From positions 12,489-76,488 of the forward strand of contig FR895437.1 of assembly GCA_000435595.1 (NCBI GenBank): DNA of 64,000 nucleotides. Reading direction: 5' to 3'. Source of the stretch: Firmicutes bacterium CAG:882 (GTDB lineage Bacteria > Bacillota > Clostridia > Lachnospirales > Lachnospiraceae). The stretch's first letter is position 1; the number at the start of each line of letters is the position of its first letter. The notes under the pieces are model-generated. The model had not been told where the DNA came from. It made no database searches and was given only the letters and a program-made list of their open reading frames with translations. Shown piece after piece: positions 34,962-42,408 of this stretch. Both the position numbers and the translations under genes were made by a program.

Positions 34962-35797
34962 CTTTTTTCCTCATTTCCGTCATACTCTTCCATAATCCAC
35001 TCCGGCATATATATCTTATCCGCATCCGGCGAAAACGGAACAAATACCTCTTCACTTTTCTCGTCAAGAAGTGCTGCCCAGCGCGAAAAAGTACTGTCCG
35101 ACAAAATGTGTCTCCTGCATGCTTTCATGAGAAAAAGTTCCTCTATGTCCGTAAATTCTCCCAAATCCCATATAAACTCTGCATCAACTCCCAGCTCTTT
35201 TATATATTCCTCAGCAAGGTTCCTTACATTTGAGAACACAATGAACCTCATGTCTTTTTTTGCTTCACCTATTTTATCCAAAGCATCTTTGTAATATTTA
35301 ATTGAAAGAGGCTTTATGTCTCCTCCTCTTACATGCACGGAGCAGGTATTTTCTGTCGCAAATCTGTGTATAAGCTCATCTGCCTTGGCACTGAACGGCT
35401 CCTTTGGAGTAAACTGTCTCATAATGTCTTCTTTACATGTCTTAAAATAACAAAGATTCTGGAAATATCCATGGAGATATTTATCCCTTATAAACTTTCT
35501 TCTGTACACATCCAAAACACAGGGACAGTTCTCCGTCCTGCTTTCATATATAACATTGTATTTAAGGCTTCTTCTAAGCCTTTTATATACCTTATGAAAA
35601 AATCCCTTATTTGTGAAGCTCTCTCTGTCCGTGAAGTCTATATTAAACTTGTCAAGGTCGTAGGTGCGCAGTGTTGAATTGTCGACATCCGATGTATCAA
35701 GCAAAAGCGTGTCATTGTCATGCTTTGCAACAGAATATCCGCATACATAATTAAACATCTGATTTCCAAGACCATCGCCTATCTTAACTATTACCAT
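34958..35797 (-). CDS. Family 11 (alpha-1,2-fucosyltransferase-like) glycosyltransferase
   Basis: Start 35797 (MVIVKIGDGLGNQMF) is chosen because an AGGAG lies about ten bases upstream and it meets the upstream gene stop; a reading from 35824 is longer. The 279-residue protein has the GT11 opening GLGNQMFNYVCGYSVAK, a VHVRGGDI motif near 157 where typical members have HxRRGDY, and SDSTFSRWAALL near 232. Such enzymes add L-fucose in alpha-1,2 linkage. The Arg-to-Gly change in the GDP-fucose site is notable. No GDP-fucose synthesis genes are in the window, so the donor would come from elsewhere. Confidence 0.8.
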   Translation of the reverse strand: MVIVKIGDGLGNQMFNYVCGYSVAKHDNDTLLLDTSDVDNSTLRTYDLDKFNIDFTDRESFTNKGFFHKVYKRLRRSLKYNVIYESRTENCPCVLDVYRRKFIRDKYLHGYFQNLCYFKTCKEDIMRQFTPKEPFSAKADELIHRFATENTCSVHVRGGDIKPLSIKYYKDALDKIGEAKKDMRFIVFSNVRNLAEEYIKELGVDAEFIWDLGEFTDIEELFLMKACRRHILSDSTFSRWAALLDEKSEEVFVPFSPDADKIYMPEWIMEEYDGNEEKR

Positions 35798-35798
35798 A

Positions 35799-36914
35799 TC
35801 ACTTTTTCTCCTTGTTAAGTGCATCCTCTATTGCTTCCACATAGCCGACGGCAACATTTGCAAACCTGAATCTGTCCGTCGCCTTAAAGCCTGCCGTCCC
35901 AAAGCTCTCTCTTATCTTCCCGTCACTCGACAGCTTATCTATAGCCGCCGCAAAAGCATCCGCATCATACGGGTCAACGATATAACCGTTGACACCATTT
36001 TCAACCGTCTCAGATGCCGCATCGGAATATTGCGACACAATTATAGGAAGCTTAGCGCACATCGCCTCAACGAGCACAAGCCCGAAACAGTCCTCCCTCG
36101 TCGGCAGTACAAAAGCCCCCGCTCTCCTGTAGCACTCTCTCAGCTCATCCCCCTGTAGAAACCCTCTAAACTCTACTCTGTCAGCCACGCCCATGCGCTC
36201 TGCCTGTGACATAAGATTCTCTCTCTCCCTGCCGTCACCGACAACAACGAGCCTCACGGATTTATCGTTGCACCTTGCAAGTGCGGTTATGAGAAGGTCA
36301 ATACCCTTTCTCTCGATAAGACTTCCCACACACAAAAGCCCTCCGGCCTTCCAGTCTCTCTCATGGATTACATACTTGTCAAGGTCAACGGTCAGCATGC
36401 TTATATGGCAGTGCTTTTCCGGTGCACCGTATCTTAACTGATTTTCCATGGCCGCATGACTGCTTCCGATAAAGGCATCCGCACGCTTTATTATATATTT
36501 TCTTGACAGCTTTTGAAGCCATCCTATATTCTTCTCGGAATTTATTGTTCCATCAGTCCAGCTCACATACGGCACTTTCTTTTTTCTGCACCAATGCATT
36601 GCCTGCAATATGGCAGGACTGTACTCCATCGCGACAACGACATCCGGAGTCAGTTTATCAAGTACCTTTCCGACACCCACCGGAAAAGAAATGAAATGGT
36701 CGTCAAACCGTTTCTTTATTCTGACGGTCTTAGACGGCACAAAATGTGAATTAAGTATTCTGTCCTCGTCCGCCTTCCACTGCCTTGCCATACTGTCATT
36801 GCAGTAATACATCACCGAGAATTCATAATCGCTGTAATGTGTCTGAAGATAATAGAAAAAGTCCACCCTGTACGGTGACGGAACATTGGTTATTATTGTT
36901 ACCTTTTTACTCAA
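35799..36914 (-). CDS. Family 4 glycosyltransferase
   Basis: The 371-residue GT-B protein opens KVTIITNVPSPYRVDFFYYL, has SWTDGTINSEKNIGWLQ near 117, DAFIGSSHAAMENQLRYG near 148 and LLCVGSLIERKGIDLLITAL near 192. Near 283-310 it has LPTREDCFGLVLVEAMCAKLPIIVS with the two Glu. It lies between the second Wzy-like gene, whose stop it overlaps by eight bases, and the GT11 gene. The donor cannot be told from sequence. Confidence 0.92.
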   Translation of the reverse strand: MSKKVTIITNVPSPYRVDFFYYLQTHYSDYEFSVMYYCNDSMARQWKADEDRILNSHFVPSKTVRIKKRFDDHFISFPVGVGKVLDKLTPDVVVAMEYSPAILQAMHWCRKKKVPYVSWTDGTINSEKNIGWLQKLSRKYIIKRADAFIGSSHAAMENQLRYGAPEKHCHISMLTVDLDKYVIHERDWKAGGLLCVGSLIERKGIDLLITALARCNDKSVRLVVVGDGRERENLMSQAERMGVADRVEFRGFLQGDELRECYRRAGAFVLPTREDCFGLVLVEAMCAKLPIIVSQYSDAASETVENGVNGYIVDPYDADAFAAAIDKLSSDGKIRESFGTAGFKATDRFRFANVAVGYVEAIEDALNKEKK

Positions 36915-38100
36915 GCCTTATTACCTCTCCTGACTGTTTCCTGTTAAGCCCTGCCGCATCGTATATGGCAAATGCCACAAACAGCAGGAACGGATTCATA
37001 ACCGAACTGATTAGAAAATCCTCCATAAGACCATACAGGCACAGTGTATTGATTATTATTGTAAGATTGTAATTCTTCTTTTTATAAAAATACCACGATG
37101 CGAACACAAGGCATGCGATGAAGAACATCTCCGTCACAAAACCGTATTTGTAGAATGAGCACCAGTAGTTGCTGTCGAGAAAGCCGTTGTTAATCTGAAC
37201 TCCGTCCCATCTTGCAGCGGCCCGGCTTATATCCTTGCCCAGCAGTGAAAATCCGTAATTAATCCAATACTGGTGTTGAATCTTAAGCCTTCCCGTTATA
37301 AGCTGGTCCAACATGAACATAAAATTATTGTTCACGTCAAAAAACACTGACATCACAAATGTGCCTATAAAGCACAAAAGACTCGTAGGGATGACGGCAG
37401 CGCCTATAATCTTCTTCAAGACATAGCCCGGCTTTCCAAGTCTGTCAAACAGCTTAAGGCATAAGAACACAAACACAAGAAACACTCCAAGCATAAATCC
37501 CGTAGTGCTGTTCGTCACACGGTAAACTGCATAAAAAGCATATATTGACAAGAGAAAATGAAGAATATTAAGTTTCTTATAGTTCAGATACAGTATCAGC
37601 GCAACCGTGATAAAAATACTAACCATGAACTCATTCGGACTCTGAAAGCCGTACGAATATGTGAGTCCATCCTCAAACTGATCCTTGACCGCATTCCCCA
37701 CAATCCCCGAAATACTCGCTGTTACAAGCACGGAAATACAGATTATTCTCACAAAGAGTGCTTTCTTCATGAGGTCAGGAATGTCAACATTCTTAAGTCC
37801 CAGCACCGTCAGAATCGTAATCGTGAAAGTCACATAGCCTGTCTTTACAAATATAAACATCGCATACAGACCGATAATCGCCATTATCATCACTTCTTTC
37901 AACGTATATTTCGTAAAAAGAAGCTTAAGTCCGAGAAAAAGCATGGAAAAAGCCATGATAAGCTTATATTCCAAGTCACCCGAATAAAATCCAAGTGACT
38001 TGGCAAACACAAGGCTCAAAAACGAAATGTAATAAAACACATAATTATTTGTATATGCACAATTAATTATTTTCTTGATACCAGTCATATTGTTCTCCAC
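36907..38100 (-). CDS. O-antigen polymerase-like membrane protein (Wzy type), copy 2
   Basis: The 397-residue protein has about ten hydrophobic segments and a large loop between roughly 265 and 305 (LITGRLKIQHQYWINYGFSLLG), a feature of Wzy proteins. An earlier loop (DQFEDGLTYSYGFQSPNEFM, residues about 145-165) contains polar aromatic residues. It is the second gene of the upstream unit. With the gene at 24536 it gives two polymerase or ligase candidates for one locus, which may mean two polymers or a polymerase plus a ligase. Confidence 0.68.
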   Translation of the reverse strand: MENNMTGIKKIINCAYTNNYVFYYISFLSLVFAKSLGFYSGDLEYKLIMAFSMLFLGLKLLFTKYTLKEVMIMAIIGLYAMFIFVKTGYVTFTITILTVLGLKNVDIPDLMKKALFVRIICISVLVTASISGIVGNAVKDQFEDGLTYSYGFQSPNEFMVSIFITVALILYLNYKKLNILHFLLSIYAFYAVYRVTNSTTGFMLGVFLVFVFLCLKLFDRLGKPGYVLKKIIGAAVIPTSLLCFIGTFVMSVFFDVNNNFMFMLDQLITGRLKIQHQYWINYGFSLLGKDISRAAARWDGVQINNGFLDSNYWCSFYKYGFVTEMFFIACLVFASWYFYKKKNYNLTIIINTLCLYGLMEDFLISSVMNPFLLFVAFAIYDAAGLNRKQSGEVIRLE

Positions 38101-38116
38101 GTTGTAATAAAAAGTT

Positions 38117-38884
38117 CTATCTTCTTTTTTTTATTTTTCGCGACTGCTTCCATAATCTGTAGCATGCCACAAGGAACACCGTATTTGTCGAAAAATAACG
38201 CTTGTAAAGTCTCTTAGGCTCCTGAACAAGCCTGTACAGCCATTCAAGTGACAGCTTCTGCATTATCATCGGTGCTCTCTTTATATTTCCGGCAAAATAG
38301 TCAAAGCCTGCACCCACGCCGACCATGACGGCATCAATTCTTCCCTCATGCTTCGCCATCCAGTTCTCCTGCTTAGGTGCACCAAGACCAATCCAGACAA
38401 TATCCGGCTTAGTCTCATTAATCATATTGACAATCTGCTCGTCCTCCTCGTGCGAGAGTGACCTGAAAGGAGGCGAATACATTCCGCATATCTGTATGTC
38501 GGGATGTTCTTCTTCCAATATGCCCTTAAGCTTGTCCAAAGTCTCCGGCGTGCTGCCGTAGAAAAACTGGCGCACTCCTTTCTCCTTAAACATCTCACCC
38601 ATAAAATCCGGACCTGTCACCCTGCTCGCATTTTTATGTCCCATAAGCCGGCACACGATGCTGAGCGGTCCACCGTCAGGGAACACCATGGCAGCTCCGT
38701 TTTGTACTCTTCGATAACTGCGATTCTCATACGCCGTAACCGTCGTGTGTACATTCGCAACACATATATATTTTCCACGCAGTTCCTCAATATTGTCGAG
38801 CACACACTGCTTAATAGAATTCATATCCCCAACTGTTACGTGCACTCCCAACACACTGCAATATTCCGGCTTTTTAAAACTCAT
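38117..38884 (-). CDS. WecG/TagA/CpsF-family glycosyltransferase (GT26)
   Basis: The 255-residue protein has CSVLGVHVTVGDMNSI near the start, VANVHTTVTAYENRSYR, FPDGGPLSIVCRLMG near 70, RVTGPDFMGEMF, YGSTPETLDKL, IVWIGLGAPKQENWM near 165 and VGVGAGFDYFAGNIKRAP near 188. This family transfers N-acetylmannosamine or a related sugar to a lipid-linked amino sugar, often as the second step of wall-polymer synthesis. The ATG at 38884 has AGGTGG five bases upstream and is preferred over a GTG at 38893. It begins the upstream transcription unit from a promoter at 38924. Confidence 0.9.
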   Translation of the reverse strand: MSFKKPEYCSVLGVHVTVGDMNSIKQCVLDNIEELRGKYICVANVHTTVTAYENRSYRRVQNGAAMVFPDGGPLSIVCRLMGHKNASRVTGPDFMGEMFKEKGVRQFFYGSTPETLDKLKGILEEEHPDIQICGMYSPPFRSLSHEEDEQIVNMINETKPDIVWIGLGAPKQENWMAKHEGRIDAVMVGVGAGFDYFAGNIKRAPMIMQKLSLEWLYRLVQEPKRLYKRYFSTNTVFLVACYRLWKQSRKIKKRR

Positions 38885-38923
38885 GTCATCCACCTATACT
38901 TTTATCATTACAATATCTTATAT

Positions 38924-38952
38924 ATTATATCATTTTAATTATTCAAGAGCAA
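38924..38952 (-). promoter_or_regulatory. Promoter of the upstream polysaccharide unit
   Basis: The - strand reads TTGCTC (38952-38947), a 17-base spacer and TATAAT (38929-38924) with TGA just before it (extended -10). It lies in the 72-base gap between sigK and the GT26 gene and gives a leader of about 35 bases. Confidence 0.75.
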
Positions 38953-38956
38953 TACT

Positions 38957-39580
38957 TTATTCTCTAAAGGCATCTCTAAGCCTTTCAAGAGCCCTCTTTT
39001 CTATTCTGCTCACATAGCTTCTGCTTATTCCATACTCATCCGCAAGCTCCCTCTGTGTTCTTTCCCTTCTTCCGTACAGTCCGTATCTGTATATCAGGAT
39101 TTCCTTCTCCATGTCCGACAGTACACTGTTGAATACTTTATTGAGTTTTGCTATATCCGCGTTGTTCTGCAGTCTTGCAACGACATCCTCATCCTCTGAA
39201 AATGTTATATCCTGAAAACATATTTTGTTTCCTTCTTTGTCCGTTCCCAACGGTTCGTTCAACGAAACCTCCTTTGAACGCTTCTTTTCACTGCGGAACA
39301 TCATTAGAAGCTCATTGTCTATGCATTTTGCCGCATAGGTCACAAGTCTGTTTCCTTTTTTTTCATCAAAGCTGTCTATCGCCTTGATAAGTCCTATTGT
39401 CCCTATCGAAATCATATCCTCAAGCTCATACTCACTGCATGAATATTTTTTCACCATGTGGACAACCAGCCTGAGATTTTTCTCTATAAGAATCTCCTTC
39501 GCCTTTTTATCGCCCCCATGAAAAAGTTCAAGATATTGTCTCTCCTGTGCGGCAGTAAGAGGTCTGTCAAATGCCTTCAT
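38957..39580 (-). CDS. sigK: Sporulation-type sigma factor, SigK-like
   Basis: The 207-residue protein has region 2 (IEKNLRLVVHMVKKYSCSEYELEDMISIGTIGLIKAIDSF, residues about 33-73), LVTYAAKCIDNELLMMFRSEKK, and region 4 (REERTQ-like RRERTQRELADEYGISRSYVSRIEKRALERL). The DKEGNKICFQDI stretch in the middle closely matches Bacillus sigma-K, the late mother-cell sigma factor. It is an intact, single reading frame and has no obvious pro-sequence. The leader holds CATAGAAT, similar to a SigE -10, but no convincing -35. It lies between the U32 gene's terminator and the polysaccharide locus. Confidence 0.88.
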   Translation of the reverse strand: MKAFDRPLTAAQERQYLELFHGGDKKAKEILIEKNLRLVVHMVKKYSCSEYELEDMISIGTIGLIKAIDSFDEKKGNRLVTYAAKCIDNELLMMFRSEKKRSKEVSLNEPLGTDKEGNKICFQDITFSEDEDVVARLQNNADIAKLNKVFNSVLSDMEKEILIYRYGLYGRRERTQRELADEYGISRSYVSRIEKRALERLRDAFRE

Positions 39581-39698
39581 ACATTTTCCCTGTCACTTAC
39601 GGGTTATTACATTCTATGCCGAATAAACGCACGCGTGCATGACCACACAGAATTAAAATATGCGCCGGTTTTAACAGGAACGAAGTTTTCTATTGCAC

Positions 39699-39735
39699 AA
39701 AAAAGGACTCATAATGATATCATCATTACAAGTCC
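39699..39735 (-). terminator. Intrinsic terminator after the U32 gene
   Basis: On the - strand a 14-bp stem (39735-39722 with 39718-39705, two G-U pairs) with a three-base loop is followed by six T (39704-39699). It starts seven bases past the U32 stop and ends the operon above sigK. Confidence 0.9.
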
Positions 39736-39741
39736 CATTCT

Positions 39742-40971
39742 TTAATCCTCTTTGCGTCTTAAAATATCATACTTATCAAGCGGTGTTCCAAGGTCAATGA
39801 AGAGAAGCTCCTTAGGATGCGGTGCACTTTCTCGCTCATTTCCTTCCGCGTCCTTTATCGCCTTCACGGTAACAGCCAAATTGTCACCGGCAGGTTTCAT
39901 AACCTCAATCTCCTCGCCGACCGAGAACTTATTTCTCTGCTCTATGGCATACATTCCCTCGTCGTTCCTGTCACCGACTATTCCAAGATATGTATACTCT
40001 CTCATATACACATTGGAATCATATATCTGGGTATTGTGGTCAGGCTTTCCAAAGAAAAAGCCTGTCGTGTACTGTCTGTATGTACACTTTGCGATCTCCT
40101 CTTTATATACAGGAATTCTGCTTCTGTACAGTTCCTCTGACTTTGCATAATCGTCAAGAGCCATTCTGTAAGTTCTTGCAACAGTCGCAACATACAGCGC
40201 AGTCTTCATTCTTCCCTCAACCTTAAGGCTGTCTATTCCCGCATCAATCATCTCAGGAATATGTTCAATCATACATAAATCTTTTGAATTGAATATATAT
40301 GTTCCTCTCTCATTCTCGTACACAGGCATATATTCGCCCGGTCTTGTCTCCTCCACAACCGCATACTTCCAACGGCACGGATGTGTACACTCACCCTGAT
40401 TTGCATCCCTTCCCGTTAAGAAGCTGCTTAAAAGGCACCTTCCTGAATATGATATGCACATTGCCCCATGCACGAATGTCTCTATCTCAAGGTCATCGGG
40501 AATATGCTCACGAATCTCCTTTATCTCGGCAAGTGATAATTCTCTCGCCGTCACAACTCTCTTAGCGCCGAGTCTGTGCCAGAAGTTATATGTTCCGTAA
40601 TTGGTGTTATTAGCCTGCGTGCTTACATGAAGCTCCATCTCAGGAAGCACTTCCTGCGCAATGGTAAATATGGCAGGGTCAGATATGATAAGGGCATCCG
40701 GATGAACCCTCTCCCCCAGCTCCTTAAAATATTCCCTTGCACCGTCTAAATCCCTGTTATGTGCAAGTATGTTGGCAGTTACATACACCTTTACGCCATG
40801 TTCATGAGCAAAACGCACTCCCTCAGCCATCTCATCGATGGTAAAATTCTTTGCCTTCGCCCTAAGTCCGAACGCTTCTCCGCCTATATAGACTGCATCA
40901 GCACCATATATAACAGCAGTCTTAAGCACCTCAAGACTGCTTGCAGGTATCAATAATTCAGGTAATTTCAT
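39742..40971 (-). CDS. U32-family protein, TrhP-like tRNA hydroxylation factor
   Basis: The 409-residue protein has PELLIPASSLEVLKTAVIYGADAVYIGGEAFGLRA at the N-terminus and the U32 signature ETFVHGAMCISYSGRCLLSSF near residue 166, with further Cys in NQGECTHPCRWKYAV that probably bind an iron-sulfur cluster. U32 proteins were once called collagenases, but Bacillus YrrN/YrrO and E. coli YegQ (TrhP) take part in 5-hydroxyuridine formation at tRNA position 34. The adjacent TrmR-like methyltransferase supports that role. It ends in a strong terminator. Confidence 0.85.
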   Translation of the reverse strand: MKLPELLIPASSLEVLKTAVIYGADAVYIGGEAFGLRAKAKNFTIDEMAEGVRFAHEHGVKVYVTANILAHNRDLDGAREYFKELGERVHPDALIISDPAIFTIAQEVLPEMELHVSTQANNTNYGTYNFWHRLGAKRVVTARELSLAEIKEIREHIPDDLEIETFVHGAMCISYSGRCLLSSFLTGRDANQGECTHPCRWKYAVVEETRPGEYMPVYENERGTYIFNSKDLCMIEHIPEMIDAGIDSLKVEGRMKTALYVATVARTYRMALDDYAKSEELYRSRIPVYKEEIAKCTYRQYTTGFFFGKPDHNTQIYDSNVYMREYTYLGIVGDRNDEGMYAIEQRNKFSVGEEIEVMKPAGDNLAVTVKAIKDAEGNERESAPHPKELLFIDLGTPLDKYDILRRKED

Positions 40972-40990
40972 TTTAATCTCCCATTTCCAA

Positions 40991-41632
40991 CTATCTCTTC
41001 ACACTGAATGTTATTCCATCGCCAAGCGGTATCACGCTTGTCACAAGCTCATCACAATGCGTCACGGCATACAGGTACTCCCTCATGCGTGAATGTATCG
41101 TTCTGTCCCGTCTGCACACGGCAAAACGTGACTGAACCAGATCACCTTCCTGAAGAACATTGTCTGTTATAAGTGTGCCTCCGCTTGCAAGAAGCCTCAT
41201 TATCTCAGGCAGAATAACAATATACTGTGCTTTAGCTGCATCCATGAATATAAAGTCATAGCTGCCCGAGAGCGTTCTAAGAACCTCACCTGCATCTCCT
41301 TCAAGAAGAGTTATAACCTTCTCCTTCCCAGCACGGCGTATATTCTCTTTCGCCTTGACAATCCTCTTGTCGTAATTCTCAATTGTTGTAATCTTTGCAT
41401 CGCTGTCTATATTCTCACTCATAAGTATCGACGAATATCCGACAGCCGCTCCGACCTCCAAAATGTTCTTCGGATGTTTAGATGCAAGTATAGTCTTTAA
41501 AAAGCAGCCCATCTCTTTTCTTATTATCGGCACATTGTCCGCGAGGGCTTCTCTCTCTATCTGCATACATATCTCACTGTCATTTCCCGCAAGCGAGTGT
41601 ATATAAGATGTAATTCTCTCGTCTGTAATCAC
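40991..41632 (-). CDS. Class I O-methyltransferase, TrmR-like
   Basis: The 213-residue protein has the family 3 O-methyltransferase layout: ILEVGAAVGYSSILMSENI for SAM near residue 58, TTIENYDKRIVKAKENI near 81, FIFMDAAKAQYIVILPEI near 130 with the metal-binding Asp, and LITDNVLQEGDLV near 155. In Bacillus the gene in this position (yrrM, TrmR) methylates 5-hydroxyuridine in tRNA, and here it also sits beside a U32 gene. It overlaps the MltG-like stop by four bases. Confidence 0.85.
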   Translation of the reverse strand: MITDERITSYIHSLAGNDSEICMQIEREALADNVPIIRKEMGCFLKTILASKHPKNILEVGAAVGYSSILMSENIDSDAKITTIENYDKRIVKAKENIRRAGKEKVITLLEGDAGEVLRTLSGSYDFIFMDAAKAQYIVILPEIMRLLASGGTLITDNVLQEGDLVQSRFAVCRRDRTIHSRMREYLYAVTHCDELVTSVIPLGDGITFSVKR

Positions 41633-42033
41633 TTAGACTCCTTCTCAGCGGCAGCTGCCCGGCTTTCCTCTGTTATTGCAGCCATTATCTGCGTCGGAGT
41701 CATCCCCGTATTAAGCTCAAATGTGCCTCCGACAAAATACTTACTGTAATCCGACAGCATCGCCTGCACCTTAAAAAGCAGCTTGCCGTCAACCAGCTCA
41801 GCCTTATCAAGTATTGCGGCAATCTCATCGATGCTCGGATTGTCAGGTATAGTGACGGTCTTGTCCCTCGCCATTGAAGGATCATCCATTGAAGACTCGT
41901 TAAAGACGGCAACTCCAAACCTGAATGCTGCTCCTCCGGCATAGTATACAAGCATGACAATAAATGCAAGTATTATCATTTTATATGAAATTGTAATTAC
42001 CGTCTTTATGACATTTGCGGTTTCCATATACAT
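41629..42033 (-). CDS. Shortened MltG-like membrane protein without catalytic domain
   Basis: The 134-residue protein has an N-terminal membrane segment (about 15-37) and a small domain DKTVTIPDNPSIDEIAAILDKAELV followed by LFKVQAMLSDYSKYFVGGTFELNTGMTPTQIM. This matches the LysM-like N-terminal part of the endolytic transglycosylase MltG/YceG. The catalytic domain with its Glu is absent and the gene ends cleanly at an ATGA overlap with the methyltransferase gene. In Bacillus the full-length gene (yrrL) lies in the same place. It may be a structural or regulatory remnant. Confidence 0.7.
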   Translation of the reverse strand: MYMETANVIKTVITISYKMIILAFIVMLVYYAGGAAFRFGVAVFNESSMDDPSMARDKTVTIPDNPSIDEIAAILDKAELVDGKLLFKVQAMLSDYSKYFVGGTFELNTGMTPTQIMAAITEESRAAAAEKESK

Positions 42034-42039
42034 ACCACC

Positions 42040-42408
42040 TTACAGAAAATCAGTATCAAGCTCCACACTGTCTGCAATAACCCTCGTAATGCCCTGAAGC
42101 ATACGGCATACTGACAATTCAGCCTTCAAAAATTCGTTTACAAGCTCATTCTTTCTTATACCCGCATTTTCCATCTGAAAACGCATAACCTCATCAAACA
42201 TGTTGTCAGCTACATCCATATTCTGAAGTTCAAAATTGCGTCTCCTGTAGTCACACACCTTCTCATAAAGCTCCGGCTGCTTCTTTATCTCCTCAAGATA
42301 ATGCAGATAGCTCTTGTACTCCTCGCTGTCAGCTACAGCCTGTGCAAGCTCCGCTGTCTTAACATCTACCATACTGTTCTTCAATGTCTTATTCCTGCTG
42401 TCACCCAA
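42040..42408 (-). CDS. YlbF/YmcA-family protein
   Basis: The 122-residue protein is almost entirely helical, with AELAQAVADSEEYKSYLHYLEEIKKQPELYEKVCDYRRRNFELQ typical of the YlbF/YmcA (Com_YlbF) family. In Bacillus YlbF, YmcA and YaaT form the Y-complex that guides RNase Y maturation cleavage. The start is TTG at 42408 with GGAGG eight bases upstream; it lies one base after the RNase J stop. Neighbouring RNase J suggests an RNA-processing link, though this is inference. Confidence 0.82.
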   Translation of the reverse strand: MGDSRNKTLKNSMVDVKTAELAQAVADSEEYKSYLHYLEEIKKQPELYEKVCDYRRRNFELQNMDVADNMFDEVMRFQMENAGIRKNELVNEFLKAELSVCRMLQGITRVIADSVELDTDFL

